From: DRWZ01 sp964601505
Lineage (GTDB): Bacteria; Calescibacteriota; Calescibacteriia; Calescibacteriales; Calescibacteriaceae
Assembly: GCA_964601505.1 (NCBI GenBank)
Contig: CAZRNR010000068.1
Coordinates: forward strand, 1-9,559
DNA length: 9,559 bases
Direction of reading: 5' to 3'
Shown: in pieces, positions 1-7,646 of the stretch
How positions within the stretch are numbered: position 1 is the stretch's first letter
Layout of the letters: every line of letters starts with the position of its first letter
Program-made: the position numbers and the translations under genes
The notes under the pieces: model-generated
Databases searched by the model: none
What the model was told of the DNA's origin: nothing
The model's input: only the letters and a program-made list of their open reading frames with translations

Positions 1-4
1 CAAA

Positions 5-49
5 AATTGTAAAAATTCTATATTTATTATACAGGAATTTTTTACAATT
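5..49. repeat. Imperfect AT-rich inverted repeat
   Basis: The left arm AATTGTAAAAATTC (5-18) is matched by the right arm GAATTTTTTACAATT (35-49); the arms are exact reverse complements apart from one extra T on the right. The spacer is 16 bases. It could be an operator, a weak stem at the end of an upstream transcript, or an AT-rich remnant. No T-run follows directly, so a classic terminator is not supported. Confidence 0.5.
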
Positions 50-105
50 CATTTAAGTAAAGTATCCGACAAAGTACCAAAAATTGTGAATTTTCTCTTT
101 TGTAA

Positions 106-192
106 GTGGAGGATAAAAACTTGTTGACAGAGCACTTAAAAATACAACAAACACTAGTGATTTTTGAAGATAAAATATTCTACAAAAGTTAG
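106..192 (+). CDS. Possible short ORF (leader peptide?) behind a strong ribosome-binding site
   Basis: An open frame runs from GTG 106 (28 codons) or, more plausibly, from TTG 121 (23 codons) to TAG 190-192. GGAGGA at 108-113 sits 7 bases before TTG 121, a textbook Shine-Dalgarno distance, and it is the only strong ribosome-binding sequence seen ahead of any start in the window. From TTG the peptide would read MLTEHLKIQQ... and end ...KIFYKS, mixed polar and hydrophobic with no known motif. It could be a leader peptide, the remains of a gene, or chance. The non-ATG start and short length keep confidence low. Confidence 0.15.
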   Translation: MEDKNLLTEHLKIQQTLVIFEDKIFYKS

Positions 193-332
193 ATTTATTC
201 CTCAAATATTAGAAATTCGGGCTTAATATGCAGCTTGGACAGGCCATAGGTAATTTTGTCTCTATGTCAATCAACTGTGTCAAAAAGTTGAAATTTTCAT
301 ATTCGTGGTAATTCGGGCAAAAATTAGGATTT

Positions 333-1406
333 ATGAAAAAATTTACTCTTTTCACTCCTGGTCCGGCGGAGGTACCGCCAAGGGTTCTGAAGGTTATGTC
401 TGAGCCAATCATTCACCATAGGAGTCAGGACTTCAGGGAGATATTTTTCGAGGTCAGAGATAAGCTCAAGAAACTTTTTAAAACAAAGCAAGATGTTATT
501 GTCTTTGCGTCATCTGGGACTGGAGCGATGGAAGCCGCGGTCGTGAATTTTTTTTCAAAGGGCAGTAAGGTTCTGGTTATAAATGGGGGGAAGTTTGGTG
601 AAAGGTGGTCCCTTATATGCAAAGCTTACGGTCTTGATGTTCGGGAAATTTCTGTTCCATGGGGTGAAGCAGTGGACCCGTCTGATGTAGCGAAGCACCT
701 TGATAAAAACGGAAAAATAGAAGGAGTTTTCATTCAGGGTTGTGAAACTTCCACCGGGGTTGAACATCCAGTAAAGGAAGTCGCAAAAGTGATAAGGGAG
801 AAAAGAGGAGATGATACTCTTTTTGTAGTTGATGGTATAACAGCTGTTGGCGTTTTTGATATTGATATGGATGGATGGGATATAGATATACTTCTTACAG
901 GTTCCCAGAAAGCATTAATGCTACCTCCCGGATTAGCTATGATATCGGCATCTCCGCGAGCTATAAAATGTATGGAGAAATCGGATCTTCCGAAATTTTA
1001 TTTCAACATAAAGAAGGAGATGAAGGCTCAAAGCGAGGGTGAAACAGCATGGACCCCTGCTATATCCTTAATAAAAGGGCTACGCGAGTCCTTAAGAATG
1101 ATAATAGATGAGGAGAAACTCGAAAACGTTTTTGAAAGACACAAGAAGCTTGCATCTATTTTGAGAAGTATGGTTGAAGGTATGGGGCTCAAGATCTTTG
1201 CTAAAAGACCTGCACCTGGGCTCACAACAATAGAGATAGAAAACGCAGAAGAAAAGAGGAAAAAAATGCGGGAACTTGGAGCTTGGGTTGCAGGCGGACA
1301 AGATAAACTAAAAGGCAAAATAATAAGAATAGCACATATGGGATACTATACAGAAGGAGATATGCTTTATGTCGGAAGTGTCCTGAAACATGTAATCAAT
1401 TCCTGA
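333..1406 (+). CDS. Class V PLP-dependent aminotransferase (alanine/serine-glyoxylate aminotransferase-like)
   Basis: This 357-residue protein belongs to the fold-type I, class V aminotransferases related to alanine-glyoxylate and serine-glyoxylate/pyruvate aminotransferases and the so-called soluble hydrogenase 42-kDa subunit. It should be a cytosolic PLP enzyme moving an amino group from a small amino acid (Ala, Ser or Asp) to a 2-oxo acid. Visible motifs are TPGPAEVP near the N-terminus, the phosphate-binding SSGTGAMEAA around residues 60-70, ETSTG at 138-142, VVDGITAVG with the ring-binding Asp167, and TGSQKALMLPPG with the Schiff-base Lys193. The C-terminal RIAHMGY resembles the family's RIGHMG. 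Length is normal and no frame damage is seen. ATG 333 gives the expected short N-terminus; AGGA at 326-329 is only 3 bases away, so ribosome binding looks weak. The next gene starts 34 bases downstream, suggesting co-transcription. The family is certain; the substrate cannot be read from sequence. Confidence 0.9.
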   Translation: MKKFTLFTPGPAEVPPRVLKVMSEPIIHHRSQDFREIFFEVRDKLKKLFKTKQDVIVFASSGTGAMEAAVVNFFSKGSKVLVINGGKFGERWSLICKAYGLDVREISVPWGEAVDPSDVAKHLDKNGKIEGVFIQGCETSTGVEHPVKEVAKVIREKRGDDTLFVVDGITAVGVFDIDMDGWDIDILLTGSQKALMLPPGLAMISASPRAIKCMEKSDLPKFYFNIKKEMKAQSEGETAWTPAISLIKGLRESLRMIIDEEKLENVFERHKKLASILRSMVEGMGLKIFAKRPAPGLTTIEIENAEEKRKKMRELGAWVAGGQDKLKGKIIRIAHMGYYTEGDMLYVGSVLKHVINS

Positions 1407-1440
1407 ACAAATAAAAATTAAAAATGATTAATTTCTAACT

Positions 1441-2259
1441 ATGAAAAGTCTTCCTGTCTTATTACTCTCTCCTCTACTAGCTGGCTGGTTAGTGAAGAAT
1501 CCTTGCTACGTATCTGAACCGAGCAAAAGCATAAAGAAGGTTTCCGATGTCTTACAAGAACGCGAGTATAAAGTTATCGTCAAAGGTATAATATTTGATA
1601 GAGCAACACAAAACCCGGTTGTTATTCTACTAACAGAGGACGAAAATAGATTCGTTCCAATATGGATCGGATTTGCGGAAGCCATGTCCATTGATATGGT
1701 TATGAAAAATATAAAACCTCCACGACCAATGACGCACGACCTTATAAAAGATTTTTTTAATAAACTTGGAGCGAAACCTGAAAAAGTCAGTATTGTTGAT
1801 ATAAGGGAAAACACCTATTATGCTATTATAAAGGTGAAAACAAACGATAGATCTTTTGATATAGATTCCCGACCATCTGATGCTATAGCAATAGCTTTGA
1901 GATTTGGAACACCAATTTATATAACTCAGAAGATCCTTGATGTCTCAATAAAAGTTCCAGATGAAGACAAAGCTCAAAGAATATGGAATGTCCTTGGAAT
2001 ATCCCTACAGTTTATAACTCCAGAGCTTGAAGGTTTCTTTGGTTCAAAAGGATTCGTTATATCGGATGTGAAAAATGGGTCTCCTGCTGAAGGAAGACTG
2101 AAAAGAGGTGATATAATAACCAGAATCAATGGCAAAGATATAAATGATGAAAAATCCATATCATTGATAAAGGAAGAAGTTCTGAACTCCGAGGAGATTG
2201 AAATGCATATCATAAGAGATGGAGAAAAAAAGAAGATAAAGATACAGATTCCAAGATAG
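1441..2259 (+). CDS. Bifunctional nuclease (DUF151) domain fused to a DegQ/HtrA-like PDZ domain, with hydrophobic N-terminus
   Basis: A 272-residue protein in three parts. Residues 1-20 have a lysine followed by a hydrophobic run (about 4-18), like a signal sequence or membrane anchor; no clear AxA cleavage site or lipobox is visible. Residues about 42-165 match the DUF151/BFN family: VPIWIG (72-77) followed by E80, PRPMTHDL (94-101), TYYAII (125-130) and SRPSDAIAIALR (143-154). Relatives include Thermotoga TM0160 and the plant bifunctional nucleases reported to cleave RNA and DNA. Residues about 183-270 form a PDZ domain of the DegQ/HtrA kind: LGISLQFITPEL (185-196), GSPAEGRLKRGDII (213-226) and INGKDI (229-234). 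Such domains usually bind C-terminal peptides. Many BFN proteins stand alone or carry a UVR motif, so the PDZ partner is notable. The gene has no Shine-Dalgarno and is followed after one base by the dGTPase-like gene. Enzymatic activity and cell location are inferred. Confidence 0.88.
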   Translation: MKSLPVLLLSPLLAGWLVKNPCYVSEPSKSIKKVSDVLQEREYKVIVKGIIFDRATQNPVVILLTEDENRFVPIWIGFAEAMSIDMVMKNIKPPRPMTHDLIKDFFNKLGAKPEKVSIVDIRENTYYAIIKVKTNDRSFDIDSRPSDAIAIALRFGTPIYITQKILDVSIKVPDEDKAQRIWNVLGISLQFITPELEGFFGSKGFVISDVKNGSPAEGRLKRGDIITRINGKDINDEKSISLIKEEVLNSEEIEMHIIRDGEKKKIKIQIPR

Positions 2260-2260
2260 A

Positions 2261-3289
2261 ATGGTACCTGTAAGAGTTCTGACAGAGGAACTAGAGGAAA
2301 AAATTCTTTCACCCATTGCTCAAAGGAGTCAGGGTGCAGGTAGGAGAAAAATACCCGAGGAGCCATGTGATATAAGGACTTGCTTCCAAGTTGATAGAGA
2401 TAGGATACTACACTCAAAAGCATTTAGGCGGCTAAAAAGAAAAACTCAAGTGCTAATTTTACCAACAGGTGATCATTACAGAACAAGGCTAACTCACACA
2501 CTTGAGGTGATGCAGATATCAAGGACTATCGCAAGAGCTTTAAGGCTTAACGAAGATCTGACTGAAGCAATCGCGCTGGGACACGACATAGGACACACAC
2601 CTTTTGGGCATGCTGGTGAATTCGCTATGCGCAAGATAATACCAAATTTCCACCACGCAAAGCAATCTGTCAGAGTAGTTGATAAGATAGAGAAAAACGG
2701 TAAAGGGCTTAACCTCACATTTGAGGTCATAGATGGAATACTAAAGCACTCAAAAGGGATGGGAGACATATTCCCACAAGATCCTGAATTTTTACCCATT
2801 ACCGCTGAGGGAAAAGTCGTCAGAGTAAGCGACATCATAGCCTACCTGAATCATGACCTTGATGATGCTATAAGGGCTGGAATCCTTGATATAAAAGAAG
2901 TCCCCAAAAACTTAAGGGAGATAATAGGAGAGAAATACGGTGAGCGAATAGACAACATGGTAAAAGATGTGATAAAACAATCAATGAAAAATGGCGATGT
3001 TTCCGTATCTCCCGAAATGCTCAAAGCTATGGAAGATTTACGAGCATTCCTAAACCAAAGAGTATATCAGTCCCCGCAAGTCCTGAGAGAGACAAAAAAA
3101 GTTGAAAGGATAATACTTGACATCTATGAGTATTATATGAAGAACCCAGGAGAGTTTGAAAAAGATTCAAATGGATTTTTACCCGAAGAGAATTTTGAGC
3201 AAAGAGTAATTGACTTTATAGCTGGCATGACAGATGGTTTTGCGATGGAAAAGTGGCTCAGCCTGTTTGCCATAAGACCCGTATTTTGA
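2261..3289 (+). CDS. dgt: Deoxyguanosinetriphosphate triphosphohydrolase-like protein (HD domain)
   Basis: This is a cytosolic metal-dependent dNTP triphosphohydrolase of the HD superfamily; members split dGTP or other dNTPs into the deoxynucleoside and tripolyphosphate, lowering dNTP pools. The 342-residue length fits the shorter dGTPase-like subfamily. The N-terminal signature FQVDRDRILHSKAFRRLKRKTQV is followed by the HD metal ligands: His79 in RLTHTLEV, His108-Asp109 in GHDIGHTPFGHAGE, and Asp191 in SDIIAYLNHD. The family's usual FNHNEQS loop reads FHHAKQS here. The C-terminus ends in a typical ARPVF-like tail (IRPVF). ATG 2261 lies one base after the preceding stop, without a Shine-Dalgarno; it gives the family's normal N-terminus, so translation is probably coupled to the nuclease-PDZ gene. 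Preferred nucleotide is not predictable. No plus-strand terminator was found in the following 156 bases. Confidence 0.93.
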   Translation: MVPVRVLTEELEEKILSPIAQRSQGAGRRKIPEEPCDIRTCFQVDRDRILHSKAFRRLKRKTQVLILPTGDHYRTRLTHTLEVMQISRTIARALRLNEDLTEAIALGHDIGHTPFGHAGEFAMRKIIPNFHHAKQSVRVVDKIEKNGKGLNLTFEVIDGILKHSKGMGDIFPQDPEFLPITAEGKVVRVSDIIAYLNHDLDDAIRAGILDIKEVPKNLREIIGEKYGERIDNMVKDVIKQSMKNGDVSVSPEMLKAMEDLRAFLNQRVYQSPQVLRETKKVERIILDIYEYYMKNPGEFEKDSNGFLPEENFEQRVIDFIAGMTDGFAMEKWLSLFAIRPVF

Positions 3290-3359
3290 TCTTCCTTAAT
3301 TCGTTCCACACAATTTCCCTCCGCACTTAAAACAAAACTCAAAAACACAAGTTGGTAAG

Positions 3360-3413
3360 TTTCTAAATGTTTATAGAGCAATCTGTTTACAGGCAAAATT
3401 TCTAAATTAAAGT
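3360..3413 (+). promoter_or_regulatory. Candidate promoter/operator region of purF
   Basis: A possible sigma-70-type promoter has TTTACA (3386-3391), a 16-base spacer and TAAAGT (3408-3413), which would place the transcript start near 3420 and leave a leader of about 25 bases before the purF ATG. Two near-identical direct repeats, TGTTTATAG (3368-3376) and TGTTTACAG (3384-3392), lie 16 bases apart, the second overlapping the -35 box. They are flanked by exact copies of TTTCTAAAT (3360-3368 and 3399-3407). The arrangement could be an operator, but in AT-rich DNA both promoter and repeats may be chance. No known PurR or riboswitch pattern was recognised. Confidence 0.27.
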
Positions 3414-3445
3414 AGAAGAGAATTCAAATTGAATAAATTTTCTTT

Positions 3446-4831
3446 ATGTGTGGGATAGTTGGAATATTTGGTCAAGATAATACTTTGTATAATCTTCTTT
3501 TATCTCTTCATGCTTTGCAACACAGAGGACAAGAAGGCATAGGCGTTTCATGGTCCGAAGATGGGAAGATAGTAAGTGAAAAAAGATTAGGTTTCGTATC
3601 AGATTTTGCGAGAAAGTTTTCTCGTAAGGTTTCAACTGAAATAGCCATCGGGCACATAAGATATTCTACTACAGGAAGAACAGATGTTGCAAATATCCAA
3701 CCTTTGGTTTTAAACGGACTTGAAACCAAGTTGGCGATCTGCCATAATGGAAATCTTGTAAATTTCTTCTCGCTAAGAAGAATTCTTGAAGAAAATGGTT
3801 CAGTTTTTACCTCAGATATGGACACTGAGGTGATATTGCATCTTATCGCTTCTGCTAAAGGAGATATAATATCAAGATCAAGGTTTGCTTTAAGTAAGAT
3901 AAAGGGAGCCTACTCCCTGATTATGATGACACAGAACGAACTCATTGCTGTAAGAGATCCGTTTGGTTTTCGTCCTCTTTGCCTTGGTAAGTTCAAGGAT
4001 TCATATATAGTAGCCTCAGAGACATGTGCTCTTGACATTGTCGGGGCCGACCTTATAAGAGAAATAGAACCAGGGGAAATTGTCAGTATTTCAAAATCAG
4101 GGATACATTCAGAAAAATTTAAGGACAACTCTGAAAAAAGACAATGCATCTTTGAACTCATATATTTTGCACGTCCAGATTCTATGATATTCGGAATTGA
4201 AGTCAGCGAGGTCCGCAAGGAGTTCGGAAGGGTTTTAGCCCGAGAACACAAAGTAGATGCGGATATAGTTGTTCCAGTTCCAGACTCCGGACTTTTTGCA
4301 GCAATTGGCTATGCCGAGGAATCGAAAATACCCTACACTCACGGCCTTGTCAGAAATCACTACATAGGTAGAACTTTTATAGAACCATCTTCCTCTGAAA
4401 GGATGTCAGAAATAAGGATAAAACTCAACCCGATCAGAGGACTTGTAAATGGGAAAAGGATAGTTCTTGTTGATGATTCTATAGTCAGAGGTTCAACTTC
4501 AAAAAAGATAGTTAAACTTCTGAAAGATGCTGGAGCTAAAGAAGTTCATATGCGCATATCCTCACCACCTTTTAAATTTCCCTGCTACTATGGTATAGAC
4601 ACACCATCTCGTGGGGAGCTAATTGCTTCGTCTCACAACATTGAAGAGATAAGGAATTTCCTCGGATGTGAATCATTAGGTTATCTATCTATTGAAGGTA
4701 TGCTCAGCGCCTTGAAAAAGTTTCAAAAAAATTCAGAAGATTTTTGCATCTCCTGCTTCACTGGGAAGTATCCAGTACCCCCAGAAGATGTGGAGTTTAT
4801 AGAACAGCTAAGGCTATTTAGAAATTTTTGA
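3446..4831 (+). CDS. purF: Amidophosphoribosyltransferase (iron-sulfur type, no propeptide)
   Basis: PurF makes 5-phosphoribosylamine from PRPP and glutamine, the first committed step of purine synthesis, in the cytosol. The N-terminal Ntn glutaminase domain (about 2-230) starts MCGIVGIFG with the nucleophile Cys2, then HRGQEG (26-31), GHIRYSTTG (69-77), HNGN (100-103) and TSDMDTE (122-128). The C-terminal phosphoribosyltransferase domain has the PRPP loop VDDSIVRGST (342-351). Four cysteines, Cys234, Cys380, Cys434 and Cys437 (the last two as CxxC), match the 4Fe-4S ligands of the Bacillus-type enzyme. ATG 3446 is fixed by Cys2, and an in-frame TAA at 3434-3436 excludes a propeptide. The 461-residue length is normal. 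No Shine-Dalgarno is present. It follows dgt on the same strand after 156 bases and converges on valS. Identification is essentially certain; the cluster is inferred from the conserved ligands. Confidence 0.97.
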   Translation: MCGIVGIFGQDNTLYNLLLSLHALQHRGQEGIGVSWSEDGKIVSEKRLGFVSDFARKFSRKVSTEIAIGHIRYSTTGRTDVANIQPLVLNGLETKLAICHNGNLVNFFSLRRILEENGSVFTSDMDTEVILHLIASAKGDIISRSRFALSKIKGAYSLIMMTQNELIAVRDPFGFRPLCLGKFKDSYIVASETCALDIVGADLIREIEPGEIVSISKSGIHSEKFKDNSEKRQCIFELIYFARPDSMIFGIEVSEVRKEFGRVLAREHKVDADIVVPVPDSGLFAAIGYAEESKIPYTHGLVRNHYIGRTFIEPSSSERMSEIRIKLNPIRGLVNGKRIVLVDDSIVRGSTSKKIVKLLKDAGAKEVHMRISSPPFKFPCYYGIDTPSRGELIASSHNIEEIRNFLGCESLGYLSIEGMLSALKKFQKNSEDFCISCFTGKYPVPPEDVEFIEQLRLFRNF

Positions 4832-4868
4832 TATCTCCTTATTCACCCTCTAGTACCAAATTGTAAAG

Positions 4869-4905
4869 TAAAAAATAAAAACAAGGCAATATATTACCTC
4901 TTGCC
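4869..4905 (-). terminator. Intrinsic terminator of valS
   Basis: Read on the minus strand, GAGGTAA (4900-4894), a TATA loop and TTGCCTT (4889-4883) form a 7-bp stem that includes two G-U pairs; an alternative GGCAA/TTGCC pairing (4905-4901 with 4889-4885) overlaps it. After one G comes the T-rich run TTTTTATTTTTT down to about 4870. It lies about 80 bases past the valS stop. On the plus strand the same hairpin has no T-run, so it should not stop purF transcription. Confidence 0.6.
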
Positions 4906-4985
4906 ACAAGAAAGGATCTTTCAAAGATATTCAACATTGCTGATCATAATCTGCATTATATTTTGTTGATTGTAGCTTATCACCC

Positions 4986-7643
4986 TCACGATTTTTTCAT
5001 CATCGTAAGCTTTTTCTGTAGATGAGAGAGCTTAAAAGATATATCTTCGAACCTCTTTTTATGCTCCTCTACTACCGCCTCATCAGCTTTCTCAAGAAAT
5101 TCCGTGTTAGATAATCTCTTCTTGATCTTTTCAAGCTCTGCTGATAGTTGCGATTCTTCCTGTTCCATTCTCTTGAAAACCTGATCTATCTTTTCTCTCC
5201 TAGCTTCAACAAGTATGAGTATATCTTTGACAGAAGATGGTATATAATCTCCCTCATCTTGAGTCATACAAACTTCAATGTTTGACCCAGAAAGTTTTTC
5301 CATCCAATTTATATTAGATTTTATCGCTCCAAGTATTTCAAGTTTGCTCTGACATACTAGCTTAACATTAACTTTCTCATTTATCTTCACTCCCATATAA
5401 TCCTTTATTGCTCTTATCTCCTTGAGTATTGATATAAGAGTTTCACCTGTTTGTATCACTTCCTCCGGAAGAGCAGCGACCCGAGGAAATTCCGCAAATG
5501 ATATTATATCTGCATCCCAATCTGGAGGATTATACTTTCTCTTCATAATGTCCCATATATGCGCCGTTATAGATGGACAGAAGATATGGAGAATTCTTAG
5601 TGAAGAATCAAGAACACTCACTAATGTGTTTTTTGCATCATCGCTTAATTCCGGATCTTGTATTTCAAATTTTGATATCTCAATATACCAATCACAAAAA
5701 TCATTCCAGAAGAATTCATAAATTTCTGTTGAAGCCTGATTTATCTTGGTCTCATCTAAATATTTCTCTACCTTTGATATACACTCTGAAAGCTTTCCGA
5801 GTATCCAGATTTGCGGTATTGACTTTGGGCTAAATTTTGGTTTATATGAATCAACATTCATTATTACGAACCTTGAAGCATTCCAAATTTTGTTCATAAA
5901 ATGATAATAACTTTCTATAGTTTTCTCAGAGAGTTTTATATCTTTTGTCTGCGAAGCAAGAACTGATAGAGTAAATCGCAGTGTATCAGCTCCATATTTT
6001 TCAACGATATCAAGAGGATCAAGGACATTGCCCTTTGTCTTTGACATTTTCTGCCCCTTCTCATCCCTTATAAGTCCATGAACATACACTTGCTTGAAAG
6101 GGACTTGCTTCATAAAATAAAGCCCCATCATTATCATTCTTGCAACCCAGAAGAATATTATGTCAAAACCTGTAACTAGCATATCTGTTGGATAGAAAGC
6201 TTCAAGATACTGAGTCTTTTTCGGCCATCCGAGAACCGCAAAAGGCCAAAGCGCAGATGAAAACCAAGTATCAAGCACATCCTTCTCTTCCTTTATATTT
6301 CTGGAATTGCAGTAAGGACAGAATTCCGATGGTGTTTCAATTGTAAGGAAATTTCTTTCGCAATCAAGACAGGTCGCAGCAGGAATTTTATGCCCCCACC
6401 ACAATTGTCTTGATATACACCAATCTTTTATTCTACTCATCCAAGAGAGATATAAGTTCTTCCAGTTTTCTGAGAGGAACTTGACTTTCTTAAAACCTTC
6501 ATCACTCTTTCCTTCTGCTTCATCACTCTCTACAGCTTCTATCGCTGCCTTCGCAAGCTCCTTGGTCTTTAAAAACCACTGCTTTGATAAAAGCGGCTCA
6601 ACTATGGTTTTGCATCGGTAGCACCTTCCTATTCTGATCTTATAATCCTCAACCTTAGAAAGCAATCCAATTGCTTCAAGATCCTCAAGTATTTTTTTTC
6701 TTCCTTCAAACCTTTCTAAACCCTTGTAGTCCCCGAATATTATAACTCCGTTTTCATCCATTATTTTAATTCTTGGAAGTCTGTGATCATTAGATATTTC
6801 AAAGTCAGCAAAATCATGTGCTGGAGTTATTTTCACAGCTCCGGTTCCAAAAGTCATATCAACTCTCTCATCTCTTATAACAGGGACCTTTCTCCAAACA
6901 AGAGGAACATAGACTGCTTTTATCTTTGAATATCTTTCATCTTCTGGATGCACTGCAACGGCTGTATCACCAAGCAGAGTTTCTGGCCTTGTCGTAGCAA
7001 CAGTTATTCCCTCTTTCCCATTCTCTTCAATCGGATAAATGATATAATATAGTTTTCCGTGCTCCTCCGAGAATTCAACTTCAAGATCACTCAATGCTGT
7101 CCTACACGATGGGCACCAGTTTATTATATAGTCACCTCTATATATAAGGCCATCTTTATAAAGTTGCGCAAAAGCCTTTAAAACTGCTTCCCTATAATCT
7201 GGATCGAGGGTAAATCTGTTCATGCTCCAATCCACAGATAGAGCCAATTTCTCCATCTGCTCCCGAATCCTTGACTGACTCTTTTCCCTCCACTCCTCAA
7301 CAAATTTGAAAAACTTCTCTTCTGATAAGTCTTCCCTCTTTAAACCCTTCCTTTCAAGTTCTCTAAGCACGACAACCTGTGTCGCTATCCCAGCATGGTC
7401 TGTTCCCGGAACCCATAAGACTTCGTAGTTTTTCATCCTCTTGTATCTCACTATCACATCTTGTATTGTCATGTTTAAAGCATGTCCTATATGCAATGAT
7501 CCGGTTATGTTAGGTGGGGGTATAGTTATACAGAATTTTTTCTTCCGCGAGGAGGGATCTGACTTGAAAGCAGTAGAAAATTTCTTCGTCCAAACCTCTT
7601 CTATAGCTTTATGGTCGTATCTTTTTTGCCACTCTATCTGCAT
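4986..7643 (-). CDS. valS: Valyl-tRNA synthetase
   Basis: ValS, a class I aminoacyl-tRNA synthetase, charges tRNA-Val with valine and hydrolyses mischarged Thr-tRNA-Val. Counting from ATG 7643 (885 residues, normal for bacteria), the catalytic Rossmann fold begins with PPPNITGSLHIGH, its HIGH motif at 51-54. The CP1 editing domain carries TTRPETLLGD (217-226) and GTGAVKITPAHD. Cysteine pairs at 341/344 (CYRC) and 425/428 plus 442/445 (CLDC...CPYC) look like zinc knuckles. WCISRQLWWGH marks the return to the catalytic core, and the second signature reads KMSKT (532-536) rather than the commoner KMSKS. An anticodon-binding helical domain and a C-terminal tRNA-binding coiled coil (about 810-885, rich in Glu/Lys) complete it. 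TTG 7646 directly precedes the ATG and follows a TGA, so the start is uncertain by one codon. No T-box or Shine-Dalgarno was seen. The gene is convergent with purF and divergent from the flavoprotein gene. Confidence 0.97.
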   Translation of the reverse strand: MQIEWQKRYDHKAIEEVWTKKFSTAFKSDPSSRKKKFCITIPPPNITGSLHIGHALNMTIQDVIVRYKRMKNYEVLWVPGTDHAGIATQVVVLRELERKGLKREDLSEEKFFKFVEEWREKSQSRIREQMEKLALSVDWSMNRFTLDPDYREAVLKAFAQLYKDGLIYRGDYIINWCPSCRTALSDLEVEFSEEHGKLYYIIYPIEENGKEGITVATTRPETLLGDTAVAVHPEDERYSKIKAVYVPLVWRKVPVIRDERVDMTFGTGAVKITPAHDFADFEISNDHRLPRIKIMDENGVIIFGDYKGLERFEGRKKILEDLEAIGLLSKVEDYKIRIGRCYRCKTIVEPLLSKQWFLKTKELAKAAIEAVESDEAEGKSDEGFKKVKFLSENWKNLYLSWMSRIKDWCISRQLWWGHKIPAATCLDCERNFLTIETPSEFCPYCNSRNIKEEKDVLDTWFSSALWPFAVLGWPKKTQYLEAFYPTDMLVTGFDIIFFWVARMIMMGLYFMKQVPFKQVYVHGLIRDEKGQKMSKTKGNVLDPLDIVEKYGADTLRFTLSVLASQTKDIKLSEKTIESYYHFMNKIWNASRFVIMNVDSYKPKFSPKSIPQIWILGKLSECISKVEKYLDETKINQASTEIYEFFWNDFCDWYIEISKFEIQDPELSDDAKNTLVSVLDSSLRILHIFCPSITAHIWDIMKRKYNPPDWDADIISFAEFPRVAALPEEVIQTGETLISILKEIRAIKDYMGVKINEKVNVKLVCQSKLEILGAIKSNINWMEKLSGSNIEVCMTQDEGDYIPSSVKDILILVEARREKIDQVFKRMEQEESQLSAELEKIKKRLSNTEFLEKADEAVVEEHKKRFEDISFKLSHLQKKLTMMKKS

Positions 7644-7646
7644 CAA

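Larger units (their letters stand above)
1..332. other. Non-coding leader region before the aminotransferase gene
   Basis: No convincing long gene is present in these 332 bases. The stretch is strongly AT-rich and holds an imperfect inverted repeat (5-49), a short palindrome AAAATT-GTG-AATTTT (80-94), a GGAGGA followed by a 23-28 codon ORF (106-192), the 9-base direct repeat AATTCGGGC at 214-222 and 310-318, and a 6-bp hairpin TCAACT/AGTTGA (271-276 with 286-291). A further 27-codon ORF (228-311) has no Shine-Dalgarno and no recognisable product. The region may hold the promoter and a long 5' leader for the gene at 333, plus the tail of whatever lies upstream of the window. No known riboswitch or small RNA was recognised. 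Confidence 0.5.

Noticed and set aside
124..148. TTGACA at 124-129 as a consensus -35 box
   Set aside because: No acceptable -10 lies 16-18 bases downstream; the nearest TACAAC leaves a 13-base spacer.
1974..2423. 149-codon minus-strand open frame across the nuclease-PDZ/dgt junction
   Set aside because: It lies antisense to two clearly recognised genes, has no recognisable motif, and is explained by their codon use.
1441..3289. Nuclease-PDZ plus dNTPase as an antiphage defence pair
   Set aside because: dNTPases can act in defence, but both proteins look like ordinary family members among housekeeping genes, and no mobile or defence-island context is visible.
4931..4969. Nested hairpin TCAACA/TGTTGA with ATAAT/ATTAT as a purF terminator
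   Set aside because: The stems are short, almost all A-T and interrupted, and no proper T-run follows on the plus strand.
7644..7646. TTG immediately upstream of the valS ATG as the true start
   Set aside because: ATG is the adjacent codon and the stronger initiator; the difference is one residue and cannot be settled from sequence alone.
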